From Ixodes scapularis (lineage: Eukaryota > Arthropoda > Arachnida > Ixodida > Ixodidae): a DNA stretch of 64,000 nt. The notes beneath the pieces were generated by a model. The model saw only the letters and a list, made by a program, of their open reading frames with translations. It made no database searches and was not told the DNA's origin. This document shows, one piece after another, positions 46,751 to 58,995 of the stretch (position 1 is its first letter; each line of letters opens with the position of its first letter). Position numbers and translations under genes: made by a program. The stretch covers positions 76,319,570 to 76,383,569 of the forward strand of contig NW_024609857.1 of the NCBI RefSeq assembly GCF_016920785.2. Direction: 5' to 3'.

Positions 46751-49700
46751 GCCAGCAAAAAACGGGCCACCTAGAAGACGGGCCAGCTAGAAAACGAGCC
46801 AGCTAGAAAACGGGCCACCTAAAAAACGGGGCAGCTAAAAAACGAGCCAGCTAGAAAACGGGCCACCTAGAAGACGGGCCAGCTAGAAAACGGGCCAGCT
46901 AGAAAACAGGCCAGCTAAAAAACGGGCCAGCTAGAAAACGGGCCACCTAGAAGACGGGCCAGCTAGAAAACGAGCCAGCTAGAAAACGGGCCACCTAAAA
47001 AACGGGCCAGCTAAAAAACGAGCCAGCTAGAAAACGGGCCACCTAGAAGACGGGCCAGCTAGAAGACGGGCCAGCTAGAAAACAGGCCAGCTAAAAAGCG
47101 GGCCAGCTAAAAAACGAGCCAGCTAGAAAACGGGCCACCTAGAAGACGGGCCAGCTAGAAAACGGGCCAGCTAGAAAACAGGCCAGCTAAAAAACGGGCC
47201 AGCTAGAAAACGGGCCACCTAGAAGACGGGCCAGCTAGAAAACGAGCCAGCTAGAAAACGGGCCACCTAAAAAACGAGCCAGCTAAAAAACGAGCCAGCT
47301 AGAAAACGGGCCACCTAGAAGACGGGCCAGCTAGAAGACGGGCCAGCTAGAAAACAGGCCAGCTAAAAAGCGGGCCAGCTAAAAAACGAGCCAGCTAGAA
47401 AACGGGCCACCTAGAAGACGGGCCAGCTAGAAAACGGGCCAGCTAGAAAACAGGCCAGCTAAAAAACGGGCCAGCTAGAAAACGGGCCACCTAGAAGACG
47501 GGCCAGCTAGAAAACGAGCCAGCTAGAAAACGGGCCACCTAAAAAACGGGCCAGCTAAAAAACGAGCCAGCTAGAAAACGGGCCACCTAGAAGACGGGCC
47601 AGCTAGAAGACGGGCCAGCTAGAAAACAGGCCAGCTAAAAAGCGGGCCAGCTAAAAAACGAGCCAGCTAGAAAACGGGCCACCTAGAAGACGGGCCAGCT
47701 AGAAAACGAGCCAGCTAGAAAACAGGCCAGCTAAAAAACGAGCCAGCTAGAAAACGAGCCAGCTAGAAAACGGGCCACCTAGAAGACGGGCCAGCTAGAA
47801 AACGAGCCAGCTAGAAAACGGGCCACCTAAAAAACGGGCCAGCTAAAAAACGAGCCAGCTAGAAAACGGGCCACCTAGAAGACGGGCCAGCTAGAAGACG
47901 GGCCAGCTAGAAAACAGGCCAGCTAAAAAACGGGCCAGCTAGAAAACGGGCCACCTAGAAGACGGGCCAGCTAGAAAACGAGCCAGATAGAAAACGGGCC
48001 ACCTAAAAAACGGGCCAGCTAAAAAACGAGCCAGCTAGAAAACGGGCCACCTAGAAGACGGGCCAGCTAGAAAACGGGCCAGCTAGAAAACAGGCCAGCT
48101 AAAAAACGGGCCAGCTAGAAAACGGGCCACCTAGAAGACGGGCCAGCTAGAAAACGAGCCAGCTAGAAAACGGGCCACCTAAAAAACGGGCCAGCTAAAA
48201 AACGAGCCAGCTAGAAAACGGGCCACCTAGAAGACGGGCCAGCTAGAAGACGGGCCAGCTAGAAAACAGGCCAGCTAAAAAACGGGCCAGCTAAAAAACG
48301 AGCCAGCTAGAAAACGGGCCACCTAGAAGACGGGCCAGCTAGAAGACGGGCCAGCTAGAAAACAGGCCAGCTAAAAAACGGGCCAGCTAGAAAACGGGCC
48401 ACCTAGAAGACGGGCCAGCTAGAAAACGAGCCAGCTAGAAAACGGGCCACCTAAAAAACGGGCCAGCTAAAAAACGGGCCACCCAGAAGACGGGCCAGCT
48501 AGAAAACGGGCCAGCTAAAAAACGAGCCAGCTAGAAAACGGGCCACCTAGAAGACGGGCCAGCTAGAAAACGAGCCAGCTAGAAAACGGGCCACCTAAAA
48601 AACGGGCCAGCTAAAAAACGGGCCACCCAGAAGACGGGCCAGCTAAAAAACGGGCCAGCTAGAAAACGGGCCACCTAAAAAACGGGCCAGCTAAAAAACG
48701 GGCCACCCAGAAGACGGGCCAGCTAAAAAACGGGCCAGCTAAAAAACGAGCCAGCTAGAAAACGGGCCACCTAGAAGACGGGCCAGCTAGAAAACGAGCC
48801 AGCTAGAAAACGGGCCACCTAAAAAACGGGCCAGCTAAAAAACGGGCCACCCAGAAGACGGGCCAGCTAAAAAACGGGCCAGCTAAAAAACGAGCCAGCT
48901 AGAAAACGGGCCACCTAGAAGACGGGCCAGCTAGAAAACGAGCCAGCTAGAAAACGGGCCACCTAAAAAACGGGCCAGCTAAAAAACGAGCCAGCTAGAA
49001 AACGGGCTACCTAGAAGACGGGCCAGCTAGACGACGGGCCAGCTAGAAAACAGGCCAGCTAAAAAACGGGCCAGCTAGAAAACGGGCCACCTAGAAGACG
49101 GGCCAGCTAGAAAACGGGCCAGCTAGAAAACAGGCCAGCTAAAAAACGGGCCAGCTAGAAAACGGGCCACCTAGAAGACGGGCCAGCTAGAAAACGAGCC
49201 AGCTAGAAAACGGGCCACCTAAAAAACGGGCCAGCTAAAAAACGAGCCAGCTAGAAAACGGGCCACCCAGAAGACGGGCCAGCTAGAAGACGGGCCAGCT
49301 AGAAAACAGGCCAGCTAAAAAACGGGCCAGCTAAAAAACGAGCCAGCTAGAAAACGGGCCACCTAGAAGACGGGCCAGCTAGAAAACGAGCCAGCTAGAA
49401 AACAGGCCAGCTAAAAAACGGGCCAGCTAGAAAACGGGCCACCTAGAAGACGGGCCAGCTAGAAAACGGGCCAGCTAGAAAACAGGCCAGCTAAAAAACG
49501 GGCCAGCTAGAAAACAGGCCAGCTAAAAAACGGGCCAGCTAAAAAACGAGCCAGCTAGAAAACGGGCCACCTAGAAGACGGGCCAGCTAGAAGACGGGCC
49601 AGCTAGAAAACAGGCCAGCTAAAAAACGGGCCAGCTAGAAAACGGGCCACCTAGAAGACGGGCCAGCTAGAAAACGGGCCAGCTAGAAAACAGGCCAGCT

Positions 49701-50980
49701 AAAAAACGGGCCAGCTAGAAAACGGGCCACCTAGAAGACGGGCCAGCTAGAAAACGAGCCAGCTAGAAAACGGGCCACCTAAAAAACGGGCCAGCTAAAA
49801 AACGAGCCAGCTAGAAAACGGGCCACCTAGAAGACGGGCCAGCTAGAAGACGGGCCAGCTAGAAAACAGGCCAGCTAAAAAACGGGCCAGCTAAAAAACG
49901 AGCCAGCTAGAAAACGGGCCACCTAGAAGACGGGCCAGCTAGAAAACGAGCCAGCTAGAAAACAGGCCAGCTAAAAAACGGGCCAGCTAAAAAACGAGCC
50001 AGCTAGAAAACGGGCCACCTAGAAGACGGGCCAGCTAGAAAACGAGCCAGCTAGAAAACGGGCCACCTAAAAAACGGGCCAGCTAAAAAACGAGCCAGCT
50101 AGAAAACGGGCCACCCAGAAGACGGGCCAGCTAGAAGACGGGCCAGCTAGAAAACAGGCCAGCTAAAAAACGGGCCAGCTAAAAAACGAGCCAGCTAGAA
50201 AACGGGCCAGCTAGAAGACGGGCCAGCTAGAAAACGAGTCAGCTAGAAAACGGGCCACCTAAAAAACGGGCCAGCTAAAAAACGAGCCAGCTAGAAAACG
50301 GGCCACCTAGAAGACGGGCCAGCTAGAAAACGGGCCAGCTAGAAAACAGGCCAGCTAAAAAACGAGCCAGCTAGAAAACGGGCCAGCTAGAAAACGGGCC
50401 ACCTAAAAAACGGGCCAGCTAAAAAACGAGCCAGCTAGAAAACGGGCCACCTAGAAGACGGGCCAGCTAGAAAACGGGCCAGCTAGAAAACAGGCCAGCT
50501 AAAAAACGAGCCAGCTAGAAAACGGGCCAGCTAGAAAACGGGCCACCTAAAAAACGGGCCAGCTAAAAAACGAGCCAGCTAGAAAATGGGCCACCTAGAA
50601 GACGGGCCAGCTAGAAAACGGGCCAGCTAGAAAACAGGCCAGCTAAAAAACGAGCCAGCTAGAAAACGAGCCAGCTAGAAAACGGGCCACCTAAAAAACG
50701 GGCCAGCTAAAAAACGAGCCAGCTAGAAAACGGGCCACCTAGAAGACGGGCCAGCTAGAAAACGGGCCAGCTAGAAAACAGGCCAGCTAAAAAACGAGCC
50801 AGCTAGAAAACGGGCCACCTAGAAGACGGGCCAGCTAGAAAACGAGCCAGCTAGAAAACGGGCCACCTAAAAAACGGGCCAGCTAAAAAACGAGCCAGCT
50901 AGAAAACGGGCCACCTAGAAGACGGGCCAGCTAGAAGACGGGCCAGCTAGAAAACAGGCCAGCTAAAAAACGAACCGGCA
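46751..50980 (+). repeat. 16-bp satellite array, about 4.2 kb, with higher-order structure
   Basis: Head-to-tail copies, about 264, of ACGGGCCAGCTAGAAA and variants: CAGC or CACC, TAGAAA, TAGAAG or TAAAAA, and ACGGG, ACGAG or ACAGG. The variants recur in fixed order. The 272-bp blocks (17 monomers) at 46860-47131, 47132-47403 and 47404-47675 are almost identical (one substitution noted), a higher-order repeat; later blocks are reshuffled 80- and 96-bp modules. Nearly every TAGAA-type monomer puts TAG in a frame, so no long ORF exists. Confidence 0.95.
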
Positions 50981-50986
50981 AGATCG

Positions 50987-51077
50987 AACTTGTCACGGCA
51001 AATTTTGGGGCCACCTAAAAAGGGACGGCAAACGGGCTGGCAATTTTAGGTGGCCCCAAAATTTGCCGTGACAAGTT
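50987..51077. repeat. 34-bp-arm inverted repeat bounding the satellite
   Basis: Arms 50987-51020 and 51044-51077 (AACTTGTCACGGCAAATTTT outward) are exact inverted complements around a 23-base spacer. Each arm contains GGGGCCACCTAAAA, nearly a satellite monomer. Confidence 0.85.
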
Positions 51078-51133
51078 GGATCTCATTTGTCACGGCTATA
51101 GGTGGCTCCCTAGGTGGCCCCAGATTAAGAGTG

Positions 51134-51400
51134 TACATTGACTCCAAACTTCTTCGCCGACTTTTCACACTGTGCGAAACTGCATGGTAGAACGGCATTA
51201 CCGCGTACCTCTCCTTCGTTTTCTCTTCTTCTTTTTTCTTTTCCTCGGTCATTAGATTCACATGCCTCCTTATAAAACCTCCTCCGAAACCCGCACTACC
51301 CAATCTTTCCCACTGCCCCTTCACTGCCGTCGCTATGTAATGTACGCACGACCTGTCTATAGCATTCTTGACTATTTTTTAGTCTTAGAATCTGGGTCTC
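51134..51400 (-). pseudogene. Penelope-like element, RT C-terminal part
   Basis: Minus strand. Reads RHVNLMTEE, YAVMPFYHAVSHSVK and, after a frameshift, KKFGVNV up to the TA at 51135. This is the junction between the RT domain and the GIY-YIG domain in Penelope-like elements (xxIPYxHGVSHxLKKVxxxxGVNVVF). The frame continues at 43970 once the insertion and one TA copy are removed. The bulk of the RT is not recognisable upstream. Confidence 0.7.
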
Positions 51401-52030
51401 CAAAAACCGGTATTGGACTATCCTTAACATATTCCCAACATAATTGATGTTCAAGTTCGCCGACAATCCGCGGTCCCTATTGGCTTACGGTGATCATGTG
51501 GCCAAAATTTTCCCGCGCTTCGCAAAAGGTTTTAGTCTTCGCGGCGGGAGCATTGGCGTGGTATCAACAGTCGTTGTTTTTGTCACATTAGGAACGTTTG
51601 AAAGGGACCCAGATGCCAGAGTACTGCGGTTTCGGCTGTAATCACCGGCATGAGACTGTAAAACAGCTTTTTATATCACGGAGGGCGAGAAACTCGGTAA
51701 ACGACAACTTTTATGGCTTTCGCGGATCCATATGAAGGGCTTCACTCTTACCTCTTCTACTCGACAGTGTGAGGTAGATTATAAAATTACGATAATTGAT
51801 GTAACAGTTTGAAGAACTAAATTAACAAAAACTTCGATTGTCATTTCCGACAAACGGAAGCTAGTGCGAAACGCCAGTGTGTCCGATCTTCGCTACAAGC
51901 CACGGAGGGCTCCTCTTTACCGAGCAACCGAGAAAAAGATATAATATATGCGTAATACTAAAAAGAAAAAGGCCTTTGTTAATTGGTTAGATTTTCCGCT
52001 AGCTCGCTGTGAAATTCTCTCGTCATATTT
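51400..52030. other. Spacer, nothing recognised
   Basis: May include decayed Penelope-like sequence at its left edge; no motif is visible. Confidence 0.35.
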
Positions 52031-55000
52031 CTTTTTTTTTTTTTTTTCTTTATTTGAATGTTTTGCAGATTTCATTCATCCGCAGAGGGGGCAGAGATAA
52101 AGGCATGATGCCTGACAGCGCCTCTGCCCCCTGCAGTTCATACAGCGGAAATAGCATTTCAAACAAGTCACAGTGATAATAAATAACAAGACAGCCATCG
52201 TCCTAAAAGCAAATAGAAACAATTTTTATAGAAATATCTGAAAACAGATGAAGTACAATGACTTAACTCAGACAACTACTCAAGCTGCACAACTTGAACA
52301 ATGTGGGGCGATATGCTTTTCATAACCCAGAAGTAAAATACAATTAAAATAAAGATAAAAATAGACACCGTTTTTTTACATATCTACTAAAAATTTATAA
52401 ACAAGGATTTATAAAAGAAAGCGGAAACAAGCTAAAGCAAAACCAAAAATCAGGCTACAAAGCCACAAAATGAGAATTCCAAAGTTTCGTATACGTTACG
52501 TTTCATTGAAAATAAATATAAATAGATATACATGCCTTAAATACATGAAAATGCGATATCACTGCAAACCAGAGCTCGTCTGCAGTCTTTTTTGAACTTT
52601 GGAAAAGGGGAACTGAATTCATTAAGATCAATGTCGGGGGAATTTAATAATTTAGTACTCATGTAACGATAAACTTTGCCTGCCATAATTTGTTCGTATG
52701 CTTGGGATTCTACGTTTCGGGTCTCGTAATGTGTAGGCACTAAAATGAGGTGTCTGGTGTCAAATATAGGTTGTTTTTGGAGATCCATTGAAATAATTTA
52801 AAGTGATATATCTGGTCTACCTTCAATATATATTATGTTTAACAAAAAGTGGTTGAGTGCTCAAATTTCTTACATTACTTCTGTAATTTTCGCAAATACG
52901 ACGAATTTTTTTTGAAGGATGATTAGTTTTGTTGTAGTTAGATGCAGTGATCGTACCCCAAACCAACATACCATAACTGATCTTAGAATAAAAGAGACAA
53001 TATAAAAACGTCATTTTAAGCCAAGTGGGTATCAAATTTTGCACTTTATGTATAATACCCATAACTCGAGACAGCTCTGCCTTCAGTCTATTTACATGGG
53101 TGGACCATAAGCTCTTCGCTAAACCAGACGCCCAAGAACTTTTGCTCTGCAACCTTTTCTATAACGGTGTTTTCAAATATAATGTTAATAGAGCTGTTGT
53201 CTTGCTTACTTACAGGTTTAAAGCTTAGGTATTTTGTCTTACTTGTGTTTAGCTTCAATCTATTTACTCGTAACCAATTTGATAAATTAATGAGGTAGGC
53301 ATTGCAAGTACTTTCTAGGTATTATTTAGTTACACCAGTAAAAAAGACATTTGCGTCATCCGCATACATTACTAACTATTATCTAACTATTAACTAACTG
53401 GTATTGTCGCTATGTCATTCACGCAAACTAGAAATAATGAAGGACCTAGAATGGAGCCTTGAGGAACGCCGTGCTGTATTCTCAATTTATAAGATGCTAT
53501 GTTGTTAATAGAGTTTTGTAGACAAGTTTCTATTAGTTTTAGCGCTATTCCCCTTATACCGTATCTCTCAAGTTTTTTTAGCAGGATATCATGTTCAACA
53601 GTATTGAAGGCTTCTTTTTAAAACCGAAAAACAAACCAAGCGTGAGCTGTTTTTTTTTTTTTATGTTTTCTACAATTTTGTCCTTAATGTCTAGGAGTGC
53701 TTGCTCGGTTGATTTATGTTTCTGAAAGCCATATCGCTCTTTCGTACTTCAGAAAAGATAGTTAATCTATCATTGATCACGCGTTTATAAATTTTTTAGA
53801 ATATTTAGAGAAGAGAAATTGGTCTGTAATTATGAATATCTGTTGCTCCACCTCCCTTGTATACAGGAATAACTTTTGCTAATTTTAGTTCGTCAGGAAA
53901 ATCTCCACTTACAAGCATCTTGTTTATAACGTCGGATAGTAATGCACTCAGCAGAGCTGCTTTATATTTAATCGGCCGTGCCTTTATATCGTCATCACCG
54001 GCGGCCACATTATTTTTAAGCTGTCAATTATTTTATTAACATCCCTTGGCGTCGTCGGAGCTAGCACTATAGATGCAGACGGATTAGCGGTCGTTGTGTA
54101 TTCAGCCCTGTAATCATATTGTTCAAGGTGCTTGCCGATATTAACAAAGTGCTGATATATTTTGTCGGCAACTGCTTTATCAGATACACTTTGATTACCT
54201 ATCAGGATATGTTCCACGTGGTTTTTTGCTTGCTTTCTATTAGTGAGATTGTTTACTGTGTCCCATATTTTTCTATCGTCATCGTGATTGCGTTCGAATT
54301 TATTTTGATAATACTCGCACTTCGCCTTTTTAAGTCCGAGTTCAACTTATTTCTTATCTTTTAAACTCAGAGATTATGCTTAGGTCACGATGCCTAATAA
54401 AAGCGTGAAACTTCTAATCTTTATCTTTTATTCTTTTCAGCAAGTCAGCAGTCACCCACGGTTTTCTTATATTTTTATTTCTTATTTTTGTTTCCTTCAG
54501 AGGGAAAGCTGTATCATACCAGTATTTAAATTTTACTAGAAAGTTTTTATAAGCTACTGTAGTGTTGCTGTCAGTGTAAACGTCATACCAGGTTTCCTGT
54601 TCTATAAGGGAACTAAATTTGCTCAAGGTCTCTTCGCTCATATTGTACGATGCCAAAATGTTTTGAGTCTTTTACACGGGCCATTTCAGGAGTAGATCCC
54701 AAGCAAAAAATCCGAAGATTATCGCGTATGTCTTACACTAAAACCCCAGATATAACATTATTTTTATTTAAGTTTGTGATGCAGACATCGAGAGAGGTGG
54801 CAGTATTTAAGGTCACCCTAGTTGGCAGTGATATAACATTATTACAGGCATGCTCACTAAGCAAACCTCTTAATTATTTTGTTTGTGAATTATCGGAAAT
54901 GGTGTCTATATTTATATCTCCAAGAATCATGAGAGACGCTGAAGTTGATGCTAAAGCACACAATATATTATCAAGCGCGTTCATGAATTCAGCAATATTT

Positions 55001-55400
55001 CCCGAAGGCGGTCTGTATAAAGCAACAACTACTGTGTTCGATATTTTGATAACTAAGCTTTGTGAATTCGCCAATTAGTTGGTACCGTAGATTGTCCTTG
55101 ATATAGATTGCTATGCCTCCACCCCTTTTTTCTTGTCTGACCAGACTTTCGCATTTATAACTCTGAAATTTAGGTGGTGAGTCACTGCTCGTTAACCAGG
55201 TTTCAGTAAATATAATTGCATCAAATTTTGCACTTACAGAATGTAAGAGAGCTTTAACTGTATCGACCTTATTTTTTAGACTTCTCGTGTTCATGTGAAC
55301 TGCCGAAGACTGTCGTTTGCAGTTTTTGTACATTTTATTGAAGGTCATGCAGTCATAATTACATTCGGGTTGCAAGTCTTCCATCAAAATTGTAATGATC
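52031..55400 (-). mobile_element. Near full-length decayed non-LTR retrotransposon
   Basis: Minus strand ORF2 in order. APE endonuclease (55387-54874): NTRSLKNKVDTVKALL, IIFTETWL (catalytic Glu), RGGGIAIYI, VVVALYRPPSGNI and LMILGDINID. Linker KPWVTADLLKRI (about 54440). RT fingers LAKVIPVYKGG and NYRPISLL (54008-53805), then VPQGSILGP-like sequence (about 53460), KYLSFKP (about 53220) and YGMLVWGTI (about 52970). C-terminal tail 52788-52537. A 3' UTR follows, with AATAAAG just before an A-tract (T-run at 52031-52046 on +). Stops and frameshifts throughout, so inactive. Similar in order to the element at 38945-41435. Confidence 0.8.
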
Positions 55401-56590
55401 TATAATTTTTGAGTGTTAGTCGATTCAATATGTAATCGAGTCATGCTAGTAATTTTTAGTGCGTCAGTATTTACATCTTTTCTCGCGAAGACTTTGCCTC
55501 TGGAGGACCATACAAACTACCAGCCCACCTTTTCTTCTGCGCAATTGCTGCGCCAAGCAGTTTCTTGTTCTTGCTGGTCAGATGCTCATTTACGTATACG
55601 GGACATCTAGGGCCACCGTAATCAAGATCTCGAGTTGTCAGCCTTTTTTTTTTTTTTCATATTGCTGCATCACGTTTTTTACGTATCCGCGTGTTACCGC
55701 ATTGCTTGCCACGCATTGACTACACGCTGGTTTTATTCGGCGCACTGACCACACGCTGGTTTGATTCTGCACATGTGACTTCATTAGCGCGCCTTAGCTT
55801 AGAGCACATGAAACGAAAGTTCGCGCTGCAGAAGCCAGGGATCCTTGGCTCAATCCCTACCCTTCCCGTCTCGATATGGATGAGCATCGTACCGGCACGC
55901 TTTCGTGTATCACAGCTGCGTGATGCACGTTAGACCCGAGACTAGCAGTCGTACTGGGCTAGCTAATTGGAGAAACTTCACAAAAAGTTGGCGACAGGAC
56001 CCCAGAACTGCCGCCATACTCACCACGGAGCTCGCTGTGTCGTCTACTAACGTAAAGTAATTTTTGCTCAAAACAAAGGCTTCTTCGCTCGCTGAGACCA
56101 TAACAAGTGATACAAATGTTATTAGAGTGCTTACCTACAATATTAAAAACAGTTTTCGCGCGATAAATAGCCTAGAGATAACGAAACCGCCGCTTGAGAG
56201 TTGGTGCCATTTGGTGTTCACCGCTAGTCGCCGAGTGGGGGCGCTGGAGTTGGCGTTACTCTAAAGCCCCTCTATCCCAGGGGGGTAAAGGTGGGTGAGG
56301 AGGAGTGGCAAATCCCGTGCGCCGACATCCGCAGTCCCGAGTGAAAGATCGCGAAAGAGAGCGAAAGAAACACGAAAGAAACCAATGTTGCCAGCTGAAG
56401 GACGACAGTCGCAATGGTGATCGCGAAGACTGAAAACACTTAGCAATATAAACACTGATAATTTAACGTTGTAAACTAAATTCTGAGCTCTTCTAACGCT
56501 TATAAAAGCAATATACTTATTACACTCCCTTAACTTTCCTTCTGTCGAAATTTCGGAAATCTGGTAGTTGCGCGGTTTCGTATTCTTGGG
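55400..56590. other. Intergenic DNA with a tRNA-like patch
   Basis: 55720-55770 holds a 21-bp direct duplication (GACTACACGCTGGTTTTATTC and GACCACACGCTGGTTTGATTC). 55795-55865 has CTTAGCTTAGAGCA and GGCTCAATCCC at A-box/B-box spacing, possibly a decayed tRNA-derived SINE. No gene. Confidence 0.35.
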
Positions 56591-57990
56591 GCGAGCCCAC
56601 TCGCGCCCCACCCGCGAAACCGGTTATCTGGTTTAGTTTTGCGTTGACGCGAGGCCGTACAAGAAAGCTTCGAAAGGAACGCGAATATCTTTCCACGGTA
56701 AGTACGTGGATTGTTGAAGTTCATGAAGCTGCTCTGATGATATAATTATATTCGTGAAATCGAAGGCAGTTAGTAACCATGTATGGGACCCCGAAGGTCT
56801 GCCTCCACGCTCCGCCACTTGCGGCAGCCAGAATGCATGGGAAAATGGCGGACCTTAAGTTAATATGTATGATCTCTATGCTCTATCCTGAAAAGTGCCG
56901 TCATTCATAGTTGTGGAAATGCCCTACACACCCCGGAAAAAGGGGGGGGGGGGGGTGTTGTACACCACGCCTGTTTCTCTGAAGGCACCCCCTTAATTCG
57001 CAACGACGCCTCTATTCTCAATACCCCTTACCCCCACCTTCTAAAAATTTAGACACTACCCCTAATTTCGATTCTTGGGGAAACACCTGCTCGATGCACC
57101 TTGCGCTACTTTTGAAACATGAAGGGGCTTTACGTTAATCTGCTCCCTACAGCTCCGGGGGCATCTAGAGTGGCGATACACCGTCCGCCTCATCCATGCG
57201 GAGAGGGCGTAAGCGGAAAGAGAGTAGGAGGCGGCGTCTCTCCGCGGAAAGGCGCTCTCAACCGAAGCATCGAATTCGACGTTTCAGTGGTTTCAGCATA
57301 GCGCAAAGAAGATTCCAAGTCGTTTTACGTCGAGTTACTGCAGCGAATACTCATAGATTTTCGTGTTTCGGGGTAGAACGGTGAAAAACTGCTTTGAGGA
57401 AGTAGATAGACAAGTTGTGACGGTTATTTAATTTGAAATATTCATTTGGACGTGTGACGGCTAACGCTACAAAGGCGCCTTTTGATACATTTGGCTGCAT
57501 CCTGTAACGCGTATAAAACTTTAAAAAATATAGCTCCGTACATATAAAAAAATTTAGATATCTCTAAATAAAACTAATCATGCTGTACTTTTACTTTTTT
57601 CTAAATCCCTGCACGTCGTTTGACGTAGCATTTTGAGCCTGAGCACGAGGTTTGATACTATAAAAAAGTGAAGTCCTCGTGTACTTTTTCAATACTTTTT
57701 TATTATTAGCCAATTTATGCGGGTCATATTGCAGTGTTTGCTTGTACTAGAAGCACCTTTAAGCCGGGGTCACACTACTTATACGTCAAACAAAAATGAC
57801 AGTCAGCAGATATCCGTGGTTCGAATCCGCGTGCCAAGTTTCTCCTTGAAATTATTGCCATGCGACATTCAAAGCACGGATCTCTCGGTGACTCGGGTTC
57901 AAGTCTGTATGCAGATTTTCTTTTGTATGATGTGTAAGCAGCGTAACAACCTCCTTTACACGATAGCTAAACTAGGCTTGTTGAAACCTC
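56590..57990. other. Intergenic DNA with poly(G) tract
   Basis: A 14-base G run at 56942-56955 is followed by C-rich DNA. No gene supported. Confidence 0.4.
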
Positions 57991-58013
57991 CCAACCTCCG
58001 TCTTTATTATTGG

Positions 58014-58069
58014 CAGTTCTATGTTTGCGAAACCAAATGTATACATTTGGTTTCGCAAACATAGAACTG
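58014..58069. repeat. Perfect 56-bp palindrome
   Basis: Two 28-base arms (CAGTTCTATGTTTGCGAAAC outward end) with no spacer; the centre is GTATAC. The longest perfect palindrome noticed in the window. Confidence 0.9.
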
Positions 58070-58329
58070 TATACGTATACGATCCAAACCTCATAGAATG
58101 ATATGGGGTGAAACTAGCAGTATATTAGCATCGCGCGGGTTCGACGCTTGCTTTTGCTTTTCTGCAATGTGCGAGTCTTCCCTAATTTCGCCTTTTTTAA
58201 TATTCATTTTCTTGTTGAGATATAAGTACTTTCAATGTTGTCGTAAGCTGCATTGGCTATTTTTCTTCGGCGCAAAGTGGAATCGAAAGGGCAGCCCACG
58301 GGTCGAGCGGGACATCGACATGCCGCCAC

Positions 58330-58354
58330 TTTTTTTTTTTTTTTTTTTTTTTTT
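58330..58354 (+). repeat. 25-base poly(T) tract
   Basis: Could be the poly(A) tail of a minus-strand retroposon; nothing recognisable lies next to it. Confidence 0.7.
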
Positions 58355-58995
58355 AGCTCTATGAGTGTCGCATTTCCTTTTTAGATAACTGTCTTGATTG
58401 TTTATTTAGTGTAGACAGGGTCACTATGAATATTAGAAACGACTACCATTTGACGATCCATGCACGTGATAGAAAGTAAGAAGATATAGACACCCTGTGA
58501 TTACCAGGAGGCGCTCATGTGCCGCCGCCCTCGAGAGCGGCGGCCTTTCCCTTTCGTTTTGTTTCGCTGGCAGGTTCTACGCTGTCCACCTGTCTGATAT
58601 CTCATCTCAGTTTGTTCACACAGTTAACCAAAACCGAGAGAGGGAGCAACTTCTCGTAGCCAGACAGCAATATTAAACGTGGGCGACCAACAATTCAGTC
58701 TTGAAGACATTAAGAGAATTTGCACGTGTGCTAACACAACTTAGTGCGTTTTGCTGACCTGCAAGGTGTTTCCAAAAAGAGACGTTTTAACCCTGGAATC
58801 GTTGCAAATGAAGGAAGACTAATAAGTCGGTTAATGGGAATCTAACAAACTGCTAAAGAAACAAATAGGAAGTTGCGCATTTTGCAATGAGCTCATAAAA
58901 TACGTAACAAAGTACTTCCCACATTAATTCATCCGAAATGCTCAGCGTTTTGCTATAAATTCAGAAACGTCGCATCACAAGGCTTGTATACCATC

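Larger units (their letters stand above)
43971..51133. mobile_element. TA-flanked DNA transposon (7163 bp) carrying a satellite array
   Basis: Terminal inverted repeats CACTCTTAATCTGGGGCC (18 of 18) at 43971-43988 and, inverted, at 51116-51133, with a shared ATAGCCGTGAC further in. TA lies outside each end (43969-43970 and 51134-51135). The insertion splits a Penelope-like ORF; deleting it with one TA gives a continuous frame, so both ends and the TA duplication are firm. A TA duplication fits Tc1/mariner-like or some CACTA/Mirage-like elements; the CAC start favours neither decisively. No transposase is recognised. The interior has about 2.8 kb of unique-looking DNA (43989-46750) and about 4.2 kb of 16-bp satellite. 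Confidence 0.8.

Noticed and set aside
46751..50980. CRISPR-like array
   Set aside because: Units are continuous 16-bp tandem monomers with no unique spacers, in eukaryotic DNA; it is a satellite.
57800..58150. Three B-box-like GGTTCRA sites
   Set aside because: No A boxes at the right spacing and no tRNA fold; likely chance or very decayed.
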